Part shown: positions 14,000-21,897 of the stretch, one piece after another
Position numbering within the stretch: position 1 is the first letter of the stretch
Layout of the letters: the number at the start of each line of letters is the position of its first letter
DNA from: an uncultured beta proteobacterium
Lineage (GTDB): Bacteria; Pseudomonadota; Gammaproteobacteria; Burkholderiales; Burkholderiaceae_C
Reading direction: 5' to 3'
Assembly: GCA_903920405.1 (NCBI GenBank)
Contig: CAIXMC010000169.1
Coordinates: 1 to 22,131 of the forward strand
Length of the DNA: 22,131 nt
Program-made: the position numbers and the translations under genes
Notes under the pieces: generated by a model
The model's database searches: none
Told to the model about the DNA's origin: nothing
What the model saw: the letters and a program-made list of their open reading frames with translations, nothing else

Positions 14000-15238
14000 T
14001 CAGCCCAGCCACGGCAAGGGCCACAGTGCACCGCAGACTGCGCCCAGGGCCACGGCTGCATACAGCCAGCGCTCCAAGTGTGCGTGCTGTGTCACAACAG
14101 CATCTGGCATGAACGTGTTGCCCTCTGGAAAGGGGGACGGTATTGATGTTGGCAGGCCACCACCCACCAGAACGGTTTCGCCTTCATCTGGCTCTGGTAC
14201 AGGCACTTCTGCGTCAGAGGGCAATTTCAAATCGTCGGGCGTCAGCTTTGTGTAATGGTGTTGGCTCACAAATGGCAAATCTATCGTGACCACAGCTTTC
14301 AGTGCCTTGGCAGCATCAAAAAGGCTGGGGTAGCGATCGTTGGGCTCCATGGCCATCATGCGCTGTAGCACGGTGTTCAGTCCTTGTCGTGACTCGTGTG
14401 CCAGTGGCAACAAGGCCTGAAGGGCATGGCCGGCTGCAAACTGCATGGCGCGGTCACAACTCAGTTGGTTGGCTCCGATCCGATTTTGCAACTCCTGATC
14501 GACGTTGTACTCTGCCCAAACTTTTCGGCTGTGCGCATCTTGCTCGGCGGGCAGACGGCTATAGACTGGCAAGCTGGCATTGGCATGGGCAAAAGCGGCT
14601 GTCATCTTGTCCATATCGCGTTGCATGATGCTCCGTAGCTCCGGGGCAATGCGCTCCATGTTGTGGTTAATCCAGACCGGGCGGCGCATGTCCATGCCGG
14701 CTTCCACCGTGTGGGCGTGGTCAATCAGGGCCGCCTCTTGAAGGCGTAACTGTCCTTTCGTGCCGTCAGTGAGTGGCAGCACCACGTTGGCGCTGTACAG
14801 ATCAATGACCAGTACCCCTTTGTCAGCCATGGTTTGCAGACGTGGCAGTAGATAAACCCAGGCGGCCAGCCGCTCAGTAAAGCCAAAGTGATCCAACGGT
14901 GCTAAGCCTTGAAAACCTCCCGGGTGCGCCAGACGTTGCAGGCTTAGGCCCCCAAAGCGTGTCACCAGCCAGTCGGGCCTGCCTACGTCCAGCAGCGATG
15001 GGACAGGGGCGCCGATTCTTTGCAAGTGCCCAAGCATCTTGCGCTCGTGAGCCAGCAAGGTTTCGGCGTAAGCCGTGAGATCTGTCGCCATGGCTTTGAC
15101 AATGAAAACCTGATCGTTGTTTTCAAGCCAGCCATAACGGGTGTCAGGCAGACCACCAATGCGTCGGTGGCTTTCGCCAAACCAGTGAACGTCTTCGTCT
15201 TTGGGTGGGTTTTCTGGTGAATAAGTGGGTTCTTGCAT
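14000..15238 (-). CDS. Atypical membrane-anchored protein kinase-like protein
   Basis: A 412-residue protein with a divergent kinase fold. The key residues can be placed: ATP-binding Lys48 in VFIVKAM, helix-C Glu65 in AHERKML, catalytic-loop Asp146 and Asn151 in VIDLYSANV (HRD reduced to VID), and metal-binding Asp173 in ALIDHAHTV (DFG replaced by DHA). Catalytic activity is therefore possible despite the altered motifs. No glycine-rich loop is obvious. A proline/acidic linker (about 330-380) leads to one C-terminal membrane span (WLYAAVALGAVCGALWPLPW), leaving the kinase part in the cytoplasm. I prefer ATG 15238, preceded by AAGAAG 5 bases upstream, to ATG 15289. It is divergent from the SEDS-PBP fusion and upstream of caspase-SUMF1 copy A on the same strand, so it may regulate either; this is inference. 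Confidence 0.75.
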   Translation of the reverse strand: MQEPTYSPENPPKDEDVHWFGESHRRIGGLPDTRYGWLENNDQVFIVKAMATDLTAYAETLLAHERKMLGHLQRIGAPVPSLLDVGRPDWLVTRFGGLSLQRLAHPGGFQGLAPLDHFGFTERLAAWVYLLPRLQTMADKGVLVIDLYSANVVLPLTDGTKGQLRLQEAALIDHAHTVEAGMDMRRPVWINHNMERIAPELRSIMQRDMDKMTAAFAHANASLPVYSRLPAEQDAHSRKVWAEYNVDQELQNRIGANQLSCDRAMQFAAGHALQALLPLAHESRQGLNTVLQRMMAMEPNDRYPSLFDAAKALKAVVTIDLPFVSQHHYTKLTPDDLKLPSDAEVPVPEPDEGETVLVGGGLPTSIPSPFPEGNTFMPDAVVTQHAHLERWLYAAVALGAVCGALWPLPWLG

Positions 15239-15451
15239 GGTCGCTTCTTGTATTGGGTCGGTGGTCAAATAGTGGTGTGTGTCTGGCATTGACGTAAAAG
15301 AATTGAAATCGTCAGAAGGTCATGCGGCATTGTGATACATCCGACGTTTGTTCTGCGAAGTCGTCTGTACCCCCACGGGGATACAAACAACCCATGCGGG
15401 CAAAATACCCGCGATCGCCATGTGTTGCAACGTCATTTTTCAGGTCATTTC
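15239..15451. promoter_or_regulatory. Divergent intergenic region between kinase and SEDS-PBP genes
   Basis: This gap of about 210 bases must drive both genes in opposite directions. It holds a small dyad, GTACCCCC/GGGGATAC, at 15367-15384 with one mismatch and a two-base centre. That is too tight for a hairpin but suits a protein-binding site. I see no convincing sigma-70 promoter pair. The frame continues open upstream of the PBP ATG, so part of the region could be translated. Confidence 0.3.
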
Positions 15452-18400
15452 ATGAGAACCCATCCACTTCAACCCAAGTCCACCCTTGCCTTGCTTGCCC
15501 GTCTGACAGGTTTGTGTCTGGTGCTGGCGCTTTTTGCAACGGGCTGGGCGCTGATTGCCGACCAGCAATGGCTTTTGTGGGTGCGTTTGCCTGCCAGCGC
15601 GGTGGAGCGCTTTGTGGCCGATCAGGTCAGTACCCGTCTGCCACGTCTGCCTGGGGTACAGGCCTTGCAGGCGGTGTGTACAGAAGCACCAAGCTGGCGC
15701 GCCCAGTGGCGACGGGCATGGTTGAGCGAAGAACTGGCCAATTGCATCAATACGCCAGAGGGTTTGACAAAAGGGGAAGCCGCCCGATCGGCCATTGGTT
15801 TGTACGAAGGCATGATGGCCAGCCAGGTGAAGGCAGCCCAGGATTGGTTGACCGAATACGAAACCCAAAGCGCACGGCACCGCACGCGCCTTCAGGCTGA
15901 GCTGCTTGGGTTGCAGTCTGCCCCTCCACCGTGGACAAGCCGCTGGTTGCCCGCAAGTCCGTCCAGTGTGCGAGACAACAAGGACGCCCTCGCAACACCT
16001 GAGCGCACATTGCGCAAACAGCTTGAATCCACCCAGGCCAAAGTCAAGGCTATGGCATCTGGCCAGGCGTCTGAGGGTGAGCGCGCCCGTCAACTGGCTT
16101 TGCTGGCCACTGGCTTGCAATGGGTGACCGACTACGGTGAGGCCCCGCCAGCGGTGCGCCTTGGCACAGACCGCAACACCCTGGCCGAGGCGCTGGAATG
16201 GCAGCGCCGTGCGCGGGGCTACCAGGAGCGCGGTTTTGATTTGTCTCTACTGCACAAGCTGCCGTTGACCCTGTTGGTCACCAGTGTTCTGTTGCTGGGG
16301 GTTGTGGCCTTGACCAGCCGCTGCAGCCCATTGGTATTGGGGTTATGGACGCTGGCCACCCAGTTGCTGGGCTGGGGCGCCTTGATGCTGACGGACGTGG
16401 CACTGACGGGCGACCCCTCGCTGCGTTACTTTGTGGTGCGCCAGTTTCAGGGCTTTGGCCTGGGCGACTGGTGGTTGCCGCTGACCCTTCCTTTGCCTGC
16501 GGAACTGGGCGCGCCAGCCATCACGCTGTGGTGGCCCTTGCTGTTGGTGGCTGTAGGTCTGCTGCTGTTGCGTGGCTTGCGGCAAGGTCAGGGCTGGGCA
16601 ACGGCGCCGGTGCGCGCCTGGGTGTATGGGGGTGGCCATGTGTCTTGGGGCGTGGTGCAGTCTGTACTGCTTGTGGGTGCGGGAACGCTCATGGTGCTGT
16701 TATTGGGTATGCCGGCTGCCATCAGCGAACTGTTGATTTTGATGGGCTGTGTGGGCGTGGCCAGCTACCTGGCGCGCCAGGCCCCCTTTGCCAACGCTGG
16801 CGCGGGGTTGCAAACGTACAACCTGCTGCTGGTTGCCGCTGCGCTGGCGCTGGCCGTGTTGGGATCGCTGGCACGCGGTGACCTGGGTCACGTCCTGGTG
16901 GCGCTGCTGCTGGCAACATGCTTTGCCTGGCTGTTTGGCTGGGCGTGGTTGCGTGCAACGGTTCTGCTGTGTGCCTTGGCCGCGCTGGCGGTGCTGACGC
17001 TGTGCCTGATGGCGGGCGAACTGACAGGGCCTTTGGCCGCTCTGGTGCAATGGCTGCCAGCCCACGCACAAGACCGAATTCACGCCATGTTTGACCCCTT
17101 TCACGCTGGCAGTTCTGACCTGGCGCGCGTGTCCTGGCTGATGCGCAGTGCCGATCTGTCGGGTTGGGGGGTGGGTTATGCACCCTGGCAGGGTCTTTCT
17201 GCAGCCCGCCTGCAAGACGGCCTGCCCCTGCAAGGCCCCAGCGACTATGTCTTGTCGCTGGCCATCACGCTGTGGGGGCAAGCCGGTGGACTGCTGCTGT
17301 TGGCTGTCGTTCTGATGGTGTTTTGTGTGGCGGCGCTTTTGGGTTTGCGAACGGCGCTCGCTGCTGCCATTCCTGTGGCGGTGCGCTGGCTGGCGGCGGT
17401 GGGTGGCTTTGGCTGCTTGGTGATGGCGGCCAAGGTGGTGCTGTCGGTGGGTGGGGTGACTGGTGTTTTGCCACTCACCGGTTTGCCGGTGGGGCTGTTG
17501 GGCTATGGGCCGGTCACGCATCTGGCTGCCTTGCTGTATTTGGCCTTGGCACTGGGCACCTTGCATGTGCGTGCGTTGTACACACCACGTGGCGTGGAGG
17601 TTCATGCGCAGCCGGTTGGGGCGGTTCGCCGCCGTGGTTTGGGTTTGGCACTGGTGGGGGTGGCAGTGTTGTCTGCCTTGCTGGGCCTGGCTTTCTGGCA
17701 CTTGCGGGCCGATTGGGGTGTGAAAGGCCAGCGTCATCTGGCGCAAGACAGGCTGGAGTTGGCGCAAAAGCTCACCCAGGCCATCGTTCCTAAAACATTG
17801 GATCAGGCCATGCCCAGGCTACCCTGTGCAGAGCTGGGCTATGCCATCGCCGCGTGGAACCAGCGCTTGAGTGCCTTAATGCAGCCGGTGCGCGTCTCTC
17901 CCTATCCGAATGCACCAGCCATGACCACTCAGACTTTGCATCTGGATGGCGCCCGCCTGATGTCCCTGTTGAACACAAGCGAATTTGCCGGTGAGCGTGC
18001 CTGTCACAACCTGGCACACACCCTGGGGCAGATGCAAAGCACCGACATGGCACGTCTGGTAGGGCGTGAGGCCATGCTCAGCACCACCGCAACGAACACG
18101 GATGCCAAACGCCTGAGCGTGTTTGACAAGCCCCGTTCCCTGGGCGCACGTCCACTCGATTACGCCACCAGCAACGCCTGGTGGGGTCAGCCCGGGTGCC
18201 TGTTGCCCGCCGATACCTTGGCCAACTTGGCCCCAGACCAAGCCCACCCCGCCAAAGCCTGCGCAGAGCGGGGGACGGATGCGCTCTGGACAACAGACAC
18301 ATGGATCACCCAGGTGGCCACCGACATCTGGTTGCAGCGCAATATGGCCCCCCAGTGGTATGTGGCCTTGCGCACCCCGGTGGCGCAAAAGGTGCTTAAC

Positions 18401-19747
18401 CACCACCCCATAGCCGTTGGCCCGGCGCTGGGCGTGACCCTGGTGCCGCAATTGCAACAGTTTGCCCAACGCACGGTGGATTGCTCGACCGGCCGACTGC
18501 ACGGGGACGACTGTCAGGCCATGCTGCCCAAAGACCCCGTCTGGCAGCAACGGCACTTTGGCGATGGCCAAGCGCTGCGCACCGGTGCCATGGGCATGGT
18601 CGTGGCCGAAGTGGACAGTGGGCGTGTGGTGGCACTGGCTGGTGCGGTATCAGACTGCACGCTCGCGCACCTGGGTCAGACTGCCAAGGAAGATGGACAA
18701 GGCCGACTGCCGGCCTTGACAACGGGCAGTCGATGCGCCCAGTTGCCAGACAAGCGCTCTGACTGGCTGGCCTTGCAGCACCCTGCTTTGTGGATGGTGC
18801 CCCCAGGCAGTTCACTCAAGCCTTTGAGTTTGGTGGCGGGCATGGATGCCGGCGTGGTGGGCGCCGGGCAGGATGCCTACTGGAAAAGCATTCTGGCCGA
18901 AAGCCATGAGCGAGAACCCATTCAGCGCACAGCACTGTCTGCGGGCAAGCGTTACCTGGACGTTCTGGCCGGTGTGGGTTTTGGCAAGACCCCGCCTGAT
19001 CTGCTGTGGGGCAGCCCGGGCGACAACCCCAAGGCGTTGAATGCCCGCTGGACGGTTGAATCGTATGCAGGCACAAGCAACCTGCGCAGCACCCGGATGC
19101 CACTGTCGCAAGCCGAGCAGATACGCGCCCAAAAAGTAGCGGGGGTGAATGTGGACAAGCGCTATGGCCCGGCGGTCATGGGCGAATTTTTGGCCGCACG
19201 TCGCCTGGCCGATGCCTCGGTGGGCGGGGGCGACATACGCATCAACGCCTGGGGTTTGGTCGATGTCTGGCGTGCATTGGACTTGCGCAGCCGTGGCAAG
19301 GCCAGCGCCACCCCGTTGCACCTGATGGAGCAACCCGGCAGGGCTGTTCCCACCCGACCACTGAACTGGGCCAGCGTACAGGCAGCCTCTCGCGCGCTGG
19401 GCATGACCACCGGCGTGACCTCCAGCGCCTGGAAAGGCACTGCCCAGGGGTCTTGCCGACTGGTGTTTGGCGCTTGTCCAGCACAGGGCTTGTCGGGCGT
19501 ATCGGGCAAAACCGGCAGTTCGGACTTTTTAACCGAAGAAGATGGCCCCTACGTCAAGCCGGGTATGCAACTGCCGGCCAAACTGTTTGGTGGCGTGTTT
19601 GGCACACCGGACGGCAAACGCTACGCCGTGGCGGTGATGGCGCTGCGCGTGCGGGAAGGCAGCACCCGAACCCTTGAACTGCGTCCCTCAGCCCCGGCAG
19701 AAGCCGCACTGACCATGATGCGCCAGATGGGCGTGAACGGGTTTTGA
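15452..19747 (+). CDS. FtsW/RodA (SEDS) - penicillin-binding protein fusion
   Basis: A 1431-residue protein joining a SEDS glycan polymerase to a penicillin-binding transpeptidase, normally two separate partners. Residues 1-40 contain one membrane span (LCLVLALFATGWALIADQQW), followed by an extracytoplasmic helical region (about 45-265, Gln/Arg/Ala-rich). Residues of about 268-715 form a polytopic SEDS domain, including MFDPFHAGSSD with Asp548 at the place of the catalytic aspartate region of RodA, and LPLTGLPVGLLGYGPVTHLA typical of the last loops. A further span (about 730-750) precedes the transpeptidase, with SxxK as SSLK at 1120-1123 and KTGS at 1353-1356. I could not place the SxN motif with confidence. 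ATG 15452 (MRTHPLQ) fits better than the longer frame from 15332. The gene is more GC-rich than its neighbours. It should make and crosslink peptidoglycan. Confidence 0.88.
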   Translation: MRTHPLQPKSTLALLARLTGLCLVLALFATGWALIADQQWLLWVRLPASAVERFVADQVSTRLPRLPGVQALQAVCTEAPSWRAQWRRAWLSEELANCINTPEGLTKGEAARSAIGLYEGMMASQVKAAQDWLTEYETQSARHRTRLQAELLGLQSAPPPWTSRWLPASPSSVRDNKDALATPERTLRKQLESTQAKVKAMASGQASEGERARQLALLATGLQWVTDYGEAPPAVRLGTDRNTLAEALEWQRRARGYQERGFDLSLLHKLPLTLLVTSVLLLGVVALTSRCSPLVLGLWTLATQLLGWGALMLTDVALTGDPSLRYFVVRQFQGFGLGDWWLPLTLPLPAELGAPAITLWWPLLLVAVGLLLLRGLRQGQGWATAPVRAWVYGGGHVSWGVVQSVLLVGAGTLMVLLLGMPAAISELLILMGCVGVASYLARQAPFANAGAGLQTYNLLLVAAALALAVLGSLARGDLGHVLVALLLATCFAWLFGWAWLRATVLLCALAALAVLTLCLMAGELTGPLAALVQWLPAHAQDRIHAMFDPFHAGSSDLARVSWLMRSADLSGWGVGYAPWQGLSAARLQDGLPLQGPSDYVLSLAITLWGQAGGLLLLAVVLMVFCVAALLGLRTALAAAIPVAVRWLAAVGGFGCLVMAAKVVLSVGGVTGVLPLTGLPVGLLGYGPVTHLAALLYLALALGTLHVRALYTPRGVEVHAQPVGAVRRRGLGLALVGVAVLSALLGLAFWHLRADWGVKGQRHLAQDRLELAQKLTQAIVPKTLDQAMPRLPCAELGYAIAAWNQRLSALMQPVRVSPYPNAPAMTTQTLHLDGARLMSLLNTSEFAGERACHNLAHTLGQMQSTDMARLVGREAMLSTTATNTDAKRLSVFDKPRSLGARPLDYATSNAWWGQPGCLLPADTLANLAPDQAHPAKACAERGTDALWTTDTWITQVATDIWLQRNMAPQWYVALRTPVAQKVLNHHPIAVGPALGVTLVPQLQQFAQRTVDCSTGRLHGDDCQAMLPKDPVWQQRHFGDGQALRTGAMGMVVAEVDSGRVVALAGAVSDCTLAHLGQTAKEDGQGRLPALTTGSRCAQLPDKRSDWLALQHPALWMVPPGSSLKPLSLVAGMDAGVVGAGQDAYWKSILAESHEREPIQRTALSAGKRYLDVLAGVGFGKTPPDLLWGSPGDNPKALNARWTVESYAGTSNLRSTRMPLSQAEQIRAQKVAGVNVDKRYGPAVMGEFLAARRLADASVGGGDIRINAWGLVDVWRALDLRSRGKASATPLHLMEQPGRAVPTRPLNWASVQAASRALGMTTGVTSSAWKGTAQGSCRLVFGACPAQGLSGVSGKTGSSDFLTEEDGPYVKPGMQLPAKLFGGVFGTPDGKRYAVAVMALRVREGSTRTLELRPSAPAEAALTMMRQMGVNGF

Positions 19748-19832
19748 CCCTTGCCAGAACAATGGGGTTTGACATCTTGCAGTTCTGATGTTTTGGCAGG
19801 CTTTGCTTAATGTAGGATAAATATCATTTTTA

Positions 19833-19862
19833 TAGCGCCTTACGCTTGCTGGATAAGGGCTA
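19833..19862. repeat. Palindrome downstream of the SEDS-PBP gene
   Basis: TAGCGCCTTA and TAAGGGCTA form an imperfect stem around CGCTTGCTGGA. It resembles the REP-like elements elsewhere in the window and lies 85 bases past the PBP stop codon, where it could protect the 3' end of the transcript. Confidence 0.45.
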
Positions 19863-19892
19863 CAGGCTGATTTCATCAACAAATTAACTCCA

Positions 19893-19914
19893 AAAAATCG
19901 GGCCGCTTCGCGGC
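19893..19914 (-). terminator. Likely intrinsic terminator of caspase-SUMF1 copy B
   Basis: Read on the minus strand, GCCGC-GAA-GCGGC forms a 5-bp GC hairpin (19902-19914) followed by CCGATTTTTT, the arrangement of a Rho-independent terminator. It lies about 95 nt beyond the copy B stop codon and just after the larger hairpin at 19928-19946. A run of T also precedes it. Confidence 0.6.
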
Positions 19915-19927
19915 AAAAAAAATTGCC

Positions 19928-19946
19928 CTGGGGGCTTCGCCCCCAG
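19928..19946 (-). promoter_or_regulatory. Hairpin downstream of caspase-SUMF1 copy B (DGR-type)
   Basis: CTGGGGGC and GCCCCCAG form a perfect 8-bp stem with loop GAA in the gene's direction. It begins about 63 nt after the copy B stop codon, matching 11949-11967 behind copy A in stem core, loop and distance. Since copy B has a separate terminator-like hairpin further on, this one may serve another purpose, such as the target hairpin of a diversity-generating retroelement. Confidence 0.6.
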
Positions 19947-19973
19947 ACCCCCATGAACATCCCAACAGCCGGA

Positions 19974-20009
19974 CATCCGAACATCCATAAGGGGTAAAGA
20001 GGTAAAGAC
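19974..20009 (-). repeat. Conserved 3' flank of copy B, identical to that of copy A
   Basis: This is the counterpart of 11992-12027. The non-coding bases between the stop codon and GGATGTC are the same in both genes, and similarity continues in patches to the hairpin. Confidence 0.8.
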
Positions 20010-21698
20010 TCAAGGGATAAGAAGAGTCCTGGCAAGACGGAAACCAGTGTTGTTGTTACTGCCAACCGCGGAGTCCTGGTTGCGGTAGGCCGAGCGCAAG
20101 TCCCCCGGGTAGTCGTTCCAACTGCCCCCGCGAAGCACACGCCGGGCCTGGTCACCACCGCTCAGCCACGCACTACCATCCGTCGGTGCGCCGGCGTAAT
20201 TGTTGTGCCATACATCTTCTACCCACTCCCACACGTTGCCATGCATGTCAAACAAGCCAAAGGGGTTGGCTGGGAACTGTCCTACCGGTGCGGTATTGAC
20301 CCATTGGTCCCTTCCCTGGGCCAATCCACCACAACATTCGTCTTCGCCATAGTTGGCATATTCGTGACTGGCCTTGTCCCCCCACCAATAGGCACCGGTG
20401 CTGCGGGCACGGGCCGCGTATTCCCATTCTGCCTCGCTGGGCAATCGGTACCGTCTGCCACTTTTGGCATTGAGCTTGCGGATGTAGTCTTGTGCCTTGT
20501 CCCAACTGACGTTCTCCACCGGACAGTCGTCGCCACAAGTGTTAAAACTGCTCGGGTTTTTGTCATTGCCCATCACCGCTTTCCATTGCCCTTGCGTCAC
20601 TTCGGTCTTGCCCATCTCAAAGCTTTGGACAGTGACACGGTGTGGCTGCTTTTCATCGCTGTCACCATCGTTGCTGCCCATCATGAAATTCCCCGCCGGG
20701 ATTACCACCATGTCAGGGCAGTAGCTACAGTGATTGACGGGTGGCGGTGTCTGAACTGCCAAATTGACCGGTGCAACTGGCGTAACGGGCACAACAGGCT
20801 GCAAATCAGCCATTCGGACGCGTGCCAGCCGGGCATAGCGGCCCTGGGGGTAACTGTCCAGGTAGCTCTGGCAGGGGACGACCGTGGCACCACCACGGCA
20901 CAAGGCCCAGGCTTCGTCTTCCAGACGTTCCTGCTTTTGCGGGTCTGGCTTGCCAAAGGGGCTAAGCAAATAGGCATCGGCACGCAGAGTGCCCTCGCGG
21001 GTGGGGGACTGGCTGGGGTATTTTTCTTTTACCTTGTCGCTGACCCAATCAAACTGCGCCAGCAGGGTCATGTTTTTTTGTTGCAGGGCGGCTGCCAGGG
21101 CCTCGGCATAAGGGCTGTTCTTGCCCTGGCCGTCGTTTGCCACATTGTCTTCTTCTGTGGCGTAGGCGACCAGCAAGCCATTGCCACCGCCCATGCGCGT
21201 CAAGCCTTTGTTGCCGCTTTTTCCTCCGCCCGGGCCATCGCGGCAGGCATCCAGGATCACCAAAGTGACACGCGCACCCGCTGCCTTGAGTTGATCACGA
21301 ATACTTTCTGCAGACACTGCCTGACGATCCAACCTGGGGGAGTCACCTCGGCCTGTACTGGCCTCAATGGGAAGCAGAAAATTGTGACGGTCGGATGATT
21401 TCATGCCGTGACCCGAGTAGTAAAACACCACAACATCAGCCCCTTGGGCGCGTGCGGCAAATTTTTCTACTGCATCGTCCATGGCCTTGACGTCGAGGTT
21501 CTTTTCGACTTGTACATCGTCAAACGCCAACTCTTTTTTCAGAACTTTGCCCAGCAGCACTGCATCATTGACCGGATTTTGCAAGGTTCTTTCATGCAGA
21601 TAAGCCGCGTTGCCAATCAGCAGCGCCACCCTTTTTTCGGCAGCCTGGGCTGGTAATGCAAGCAATAAAAATAGCAGCAAGAGGAATGTTTTGTTCAT
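20010..21698 (-). CDS. Periplasmic caspase-like (peptidase C14) protein with hypervariable SUMF1/C-type lectin domain, copy B
   Basis: A 562-residue exported protein. Residues 1-20 are a signal peptide (TFLLLLFLLLALPAQAA). The caspase domain begins EKRVALLIGNAAY and has His97 (VFYYSGHGMK) and Cys152 (VILDACRDGP) as the dyad. It differs widely from the caspase domain of copy A. A short spacer with a Cys pair (EDEAWALCRGGATVVPCQSY) and a proline/valine linker follow. The C-terminal SUMF1 domain (about 322-562) is then almost the same as in copy A (CSYCPDMVVIPAG, GLFDMHGNVWEWVED) and ends in the variable segment RVLRGGSWNDYPGDLRSAYR to GFRLA. I chose ATG 21698, which directly starts the signal peptide, over the frame's upstream start at 21758. 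No good Shine-Dalgarno sequence is seen. It is convergent with the SEDS-PBP gene. Confidence 0.9.
   Translation of the reverse strand: MNKTFLLLLFLLLALPAQAAEKRVALLIGNAAYLHERTLQNPVNDAVLLGKVLKKELAFDDVQVEKNLDVKAMDDAVEKFAARAQGADVVVFYYSGHGMKSSDRHNFLLPIEASTGRGDSPRLDRQAVSAESIRDQLKAAGARVTLVILDACRDGPGGGKSGNKGLTRMGGGNGLLVAYATEEDNVANDGQGKNSPYAEALAAALQQKNMTLLAQFDWVSDKVKEKYPSQSPTREGTLRADAYLLSPFGKPDPQKQERLEDEAWALCRGGATVVPCQSYLDSYPQGRYARLARVRMADLQPVVPVTPVAPVNLAVQTPPPVNHCSYCPDMVVIPAGNFMMGSNDGDSDEKQPHRVTVQSFEMGKTEVTQGQWKAVMGNDKNPSSFNTCGDDCPVENVSWDKAQDYIRKLNAKSGRRYRLPSEAEWEYAARARSTGAYWWGDKASHEYANYGEDECCGGLAQGRDQWVNTAPVGQFPANPFGLFDMHGNVWEWVEDVWHNNYAGAPTDGSAWLSGGDQARRVLRGGSWNDYPGDLRSAYRNQDSAVGSNNNTGFRLARTLLIP
20031..20141 (-). 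other. Candidate DGR variable repeat in caspase-SUMF1 copy B
   Basis: Counterpart of 12049-12159. Differences from copy A fall at 20053, 20057, 20063, 20065, 20072, 20075, 20087, 20102, 20105, 20116 and 20123, all non-synonymous. Copy B keeps A on the coding strand at five of them (including the AAC-AAC-AAC run encoding NNN before TGFRLA), as expected for a copy closer to an adenine-rich template at that end. Confidence 0.75.
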
Positions 21699-21897
21699 GA
21701 TGGGGCACAGGCAGTGGTTGAACAGACGTTGGGTTGGTGACGATCCGGTTAAATCCAATTAACAAGGAGGCCGTTGCGGCTGCACTTGCCAAAACCTTGC
21801 AAGCCCAACAACCAGGCACAAGTGCAATGATGTCAATCGACCTTCACAGTTTATCTTGACGGGCTTCCCACTTAAGGCGGGACAGAGATGAAGTCAG

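Noticed and set aside
15332..15451. 40-codon N-terminal extension of the SEDS-PBP frame
   Set aside because: The extension lacks a ribosome site and is unlike a membrane protein N-terminus; the ATG at 15452 precedes a proper signal-anchor segment.
16700..17767. Minus-strand open frame of 355 codons inside the SEDS-PBP gene
   Set aside because: Extremely rich in Gln, His, Arg and Thr with no family features; typical antisense artefact of a Leu/Val/Trp-rich GC-rich membrane gene.
20205..21398. Plus-strand open frame of 397 codons antisense to caspase-SUMF1 copy B
   Set aside because: It overlaps a well-supported gene completely, has no recognisable domain, and a matching shorter antisense frame (12223-12777) over copy A is explained by the shared coding sequence.
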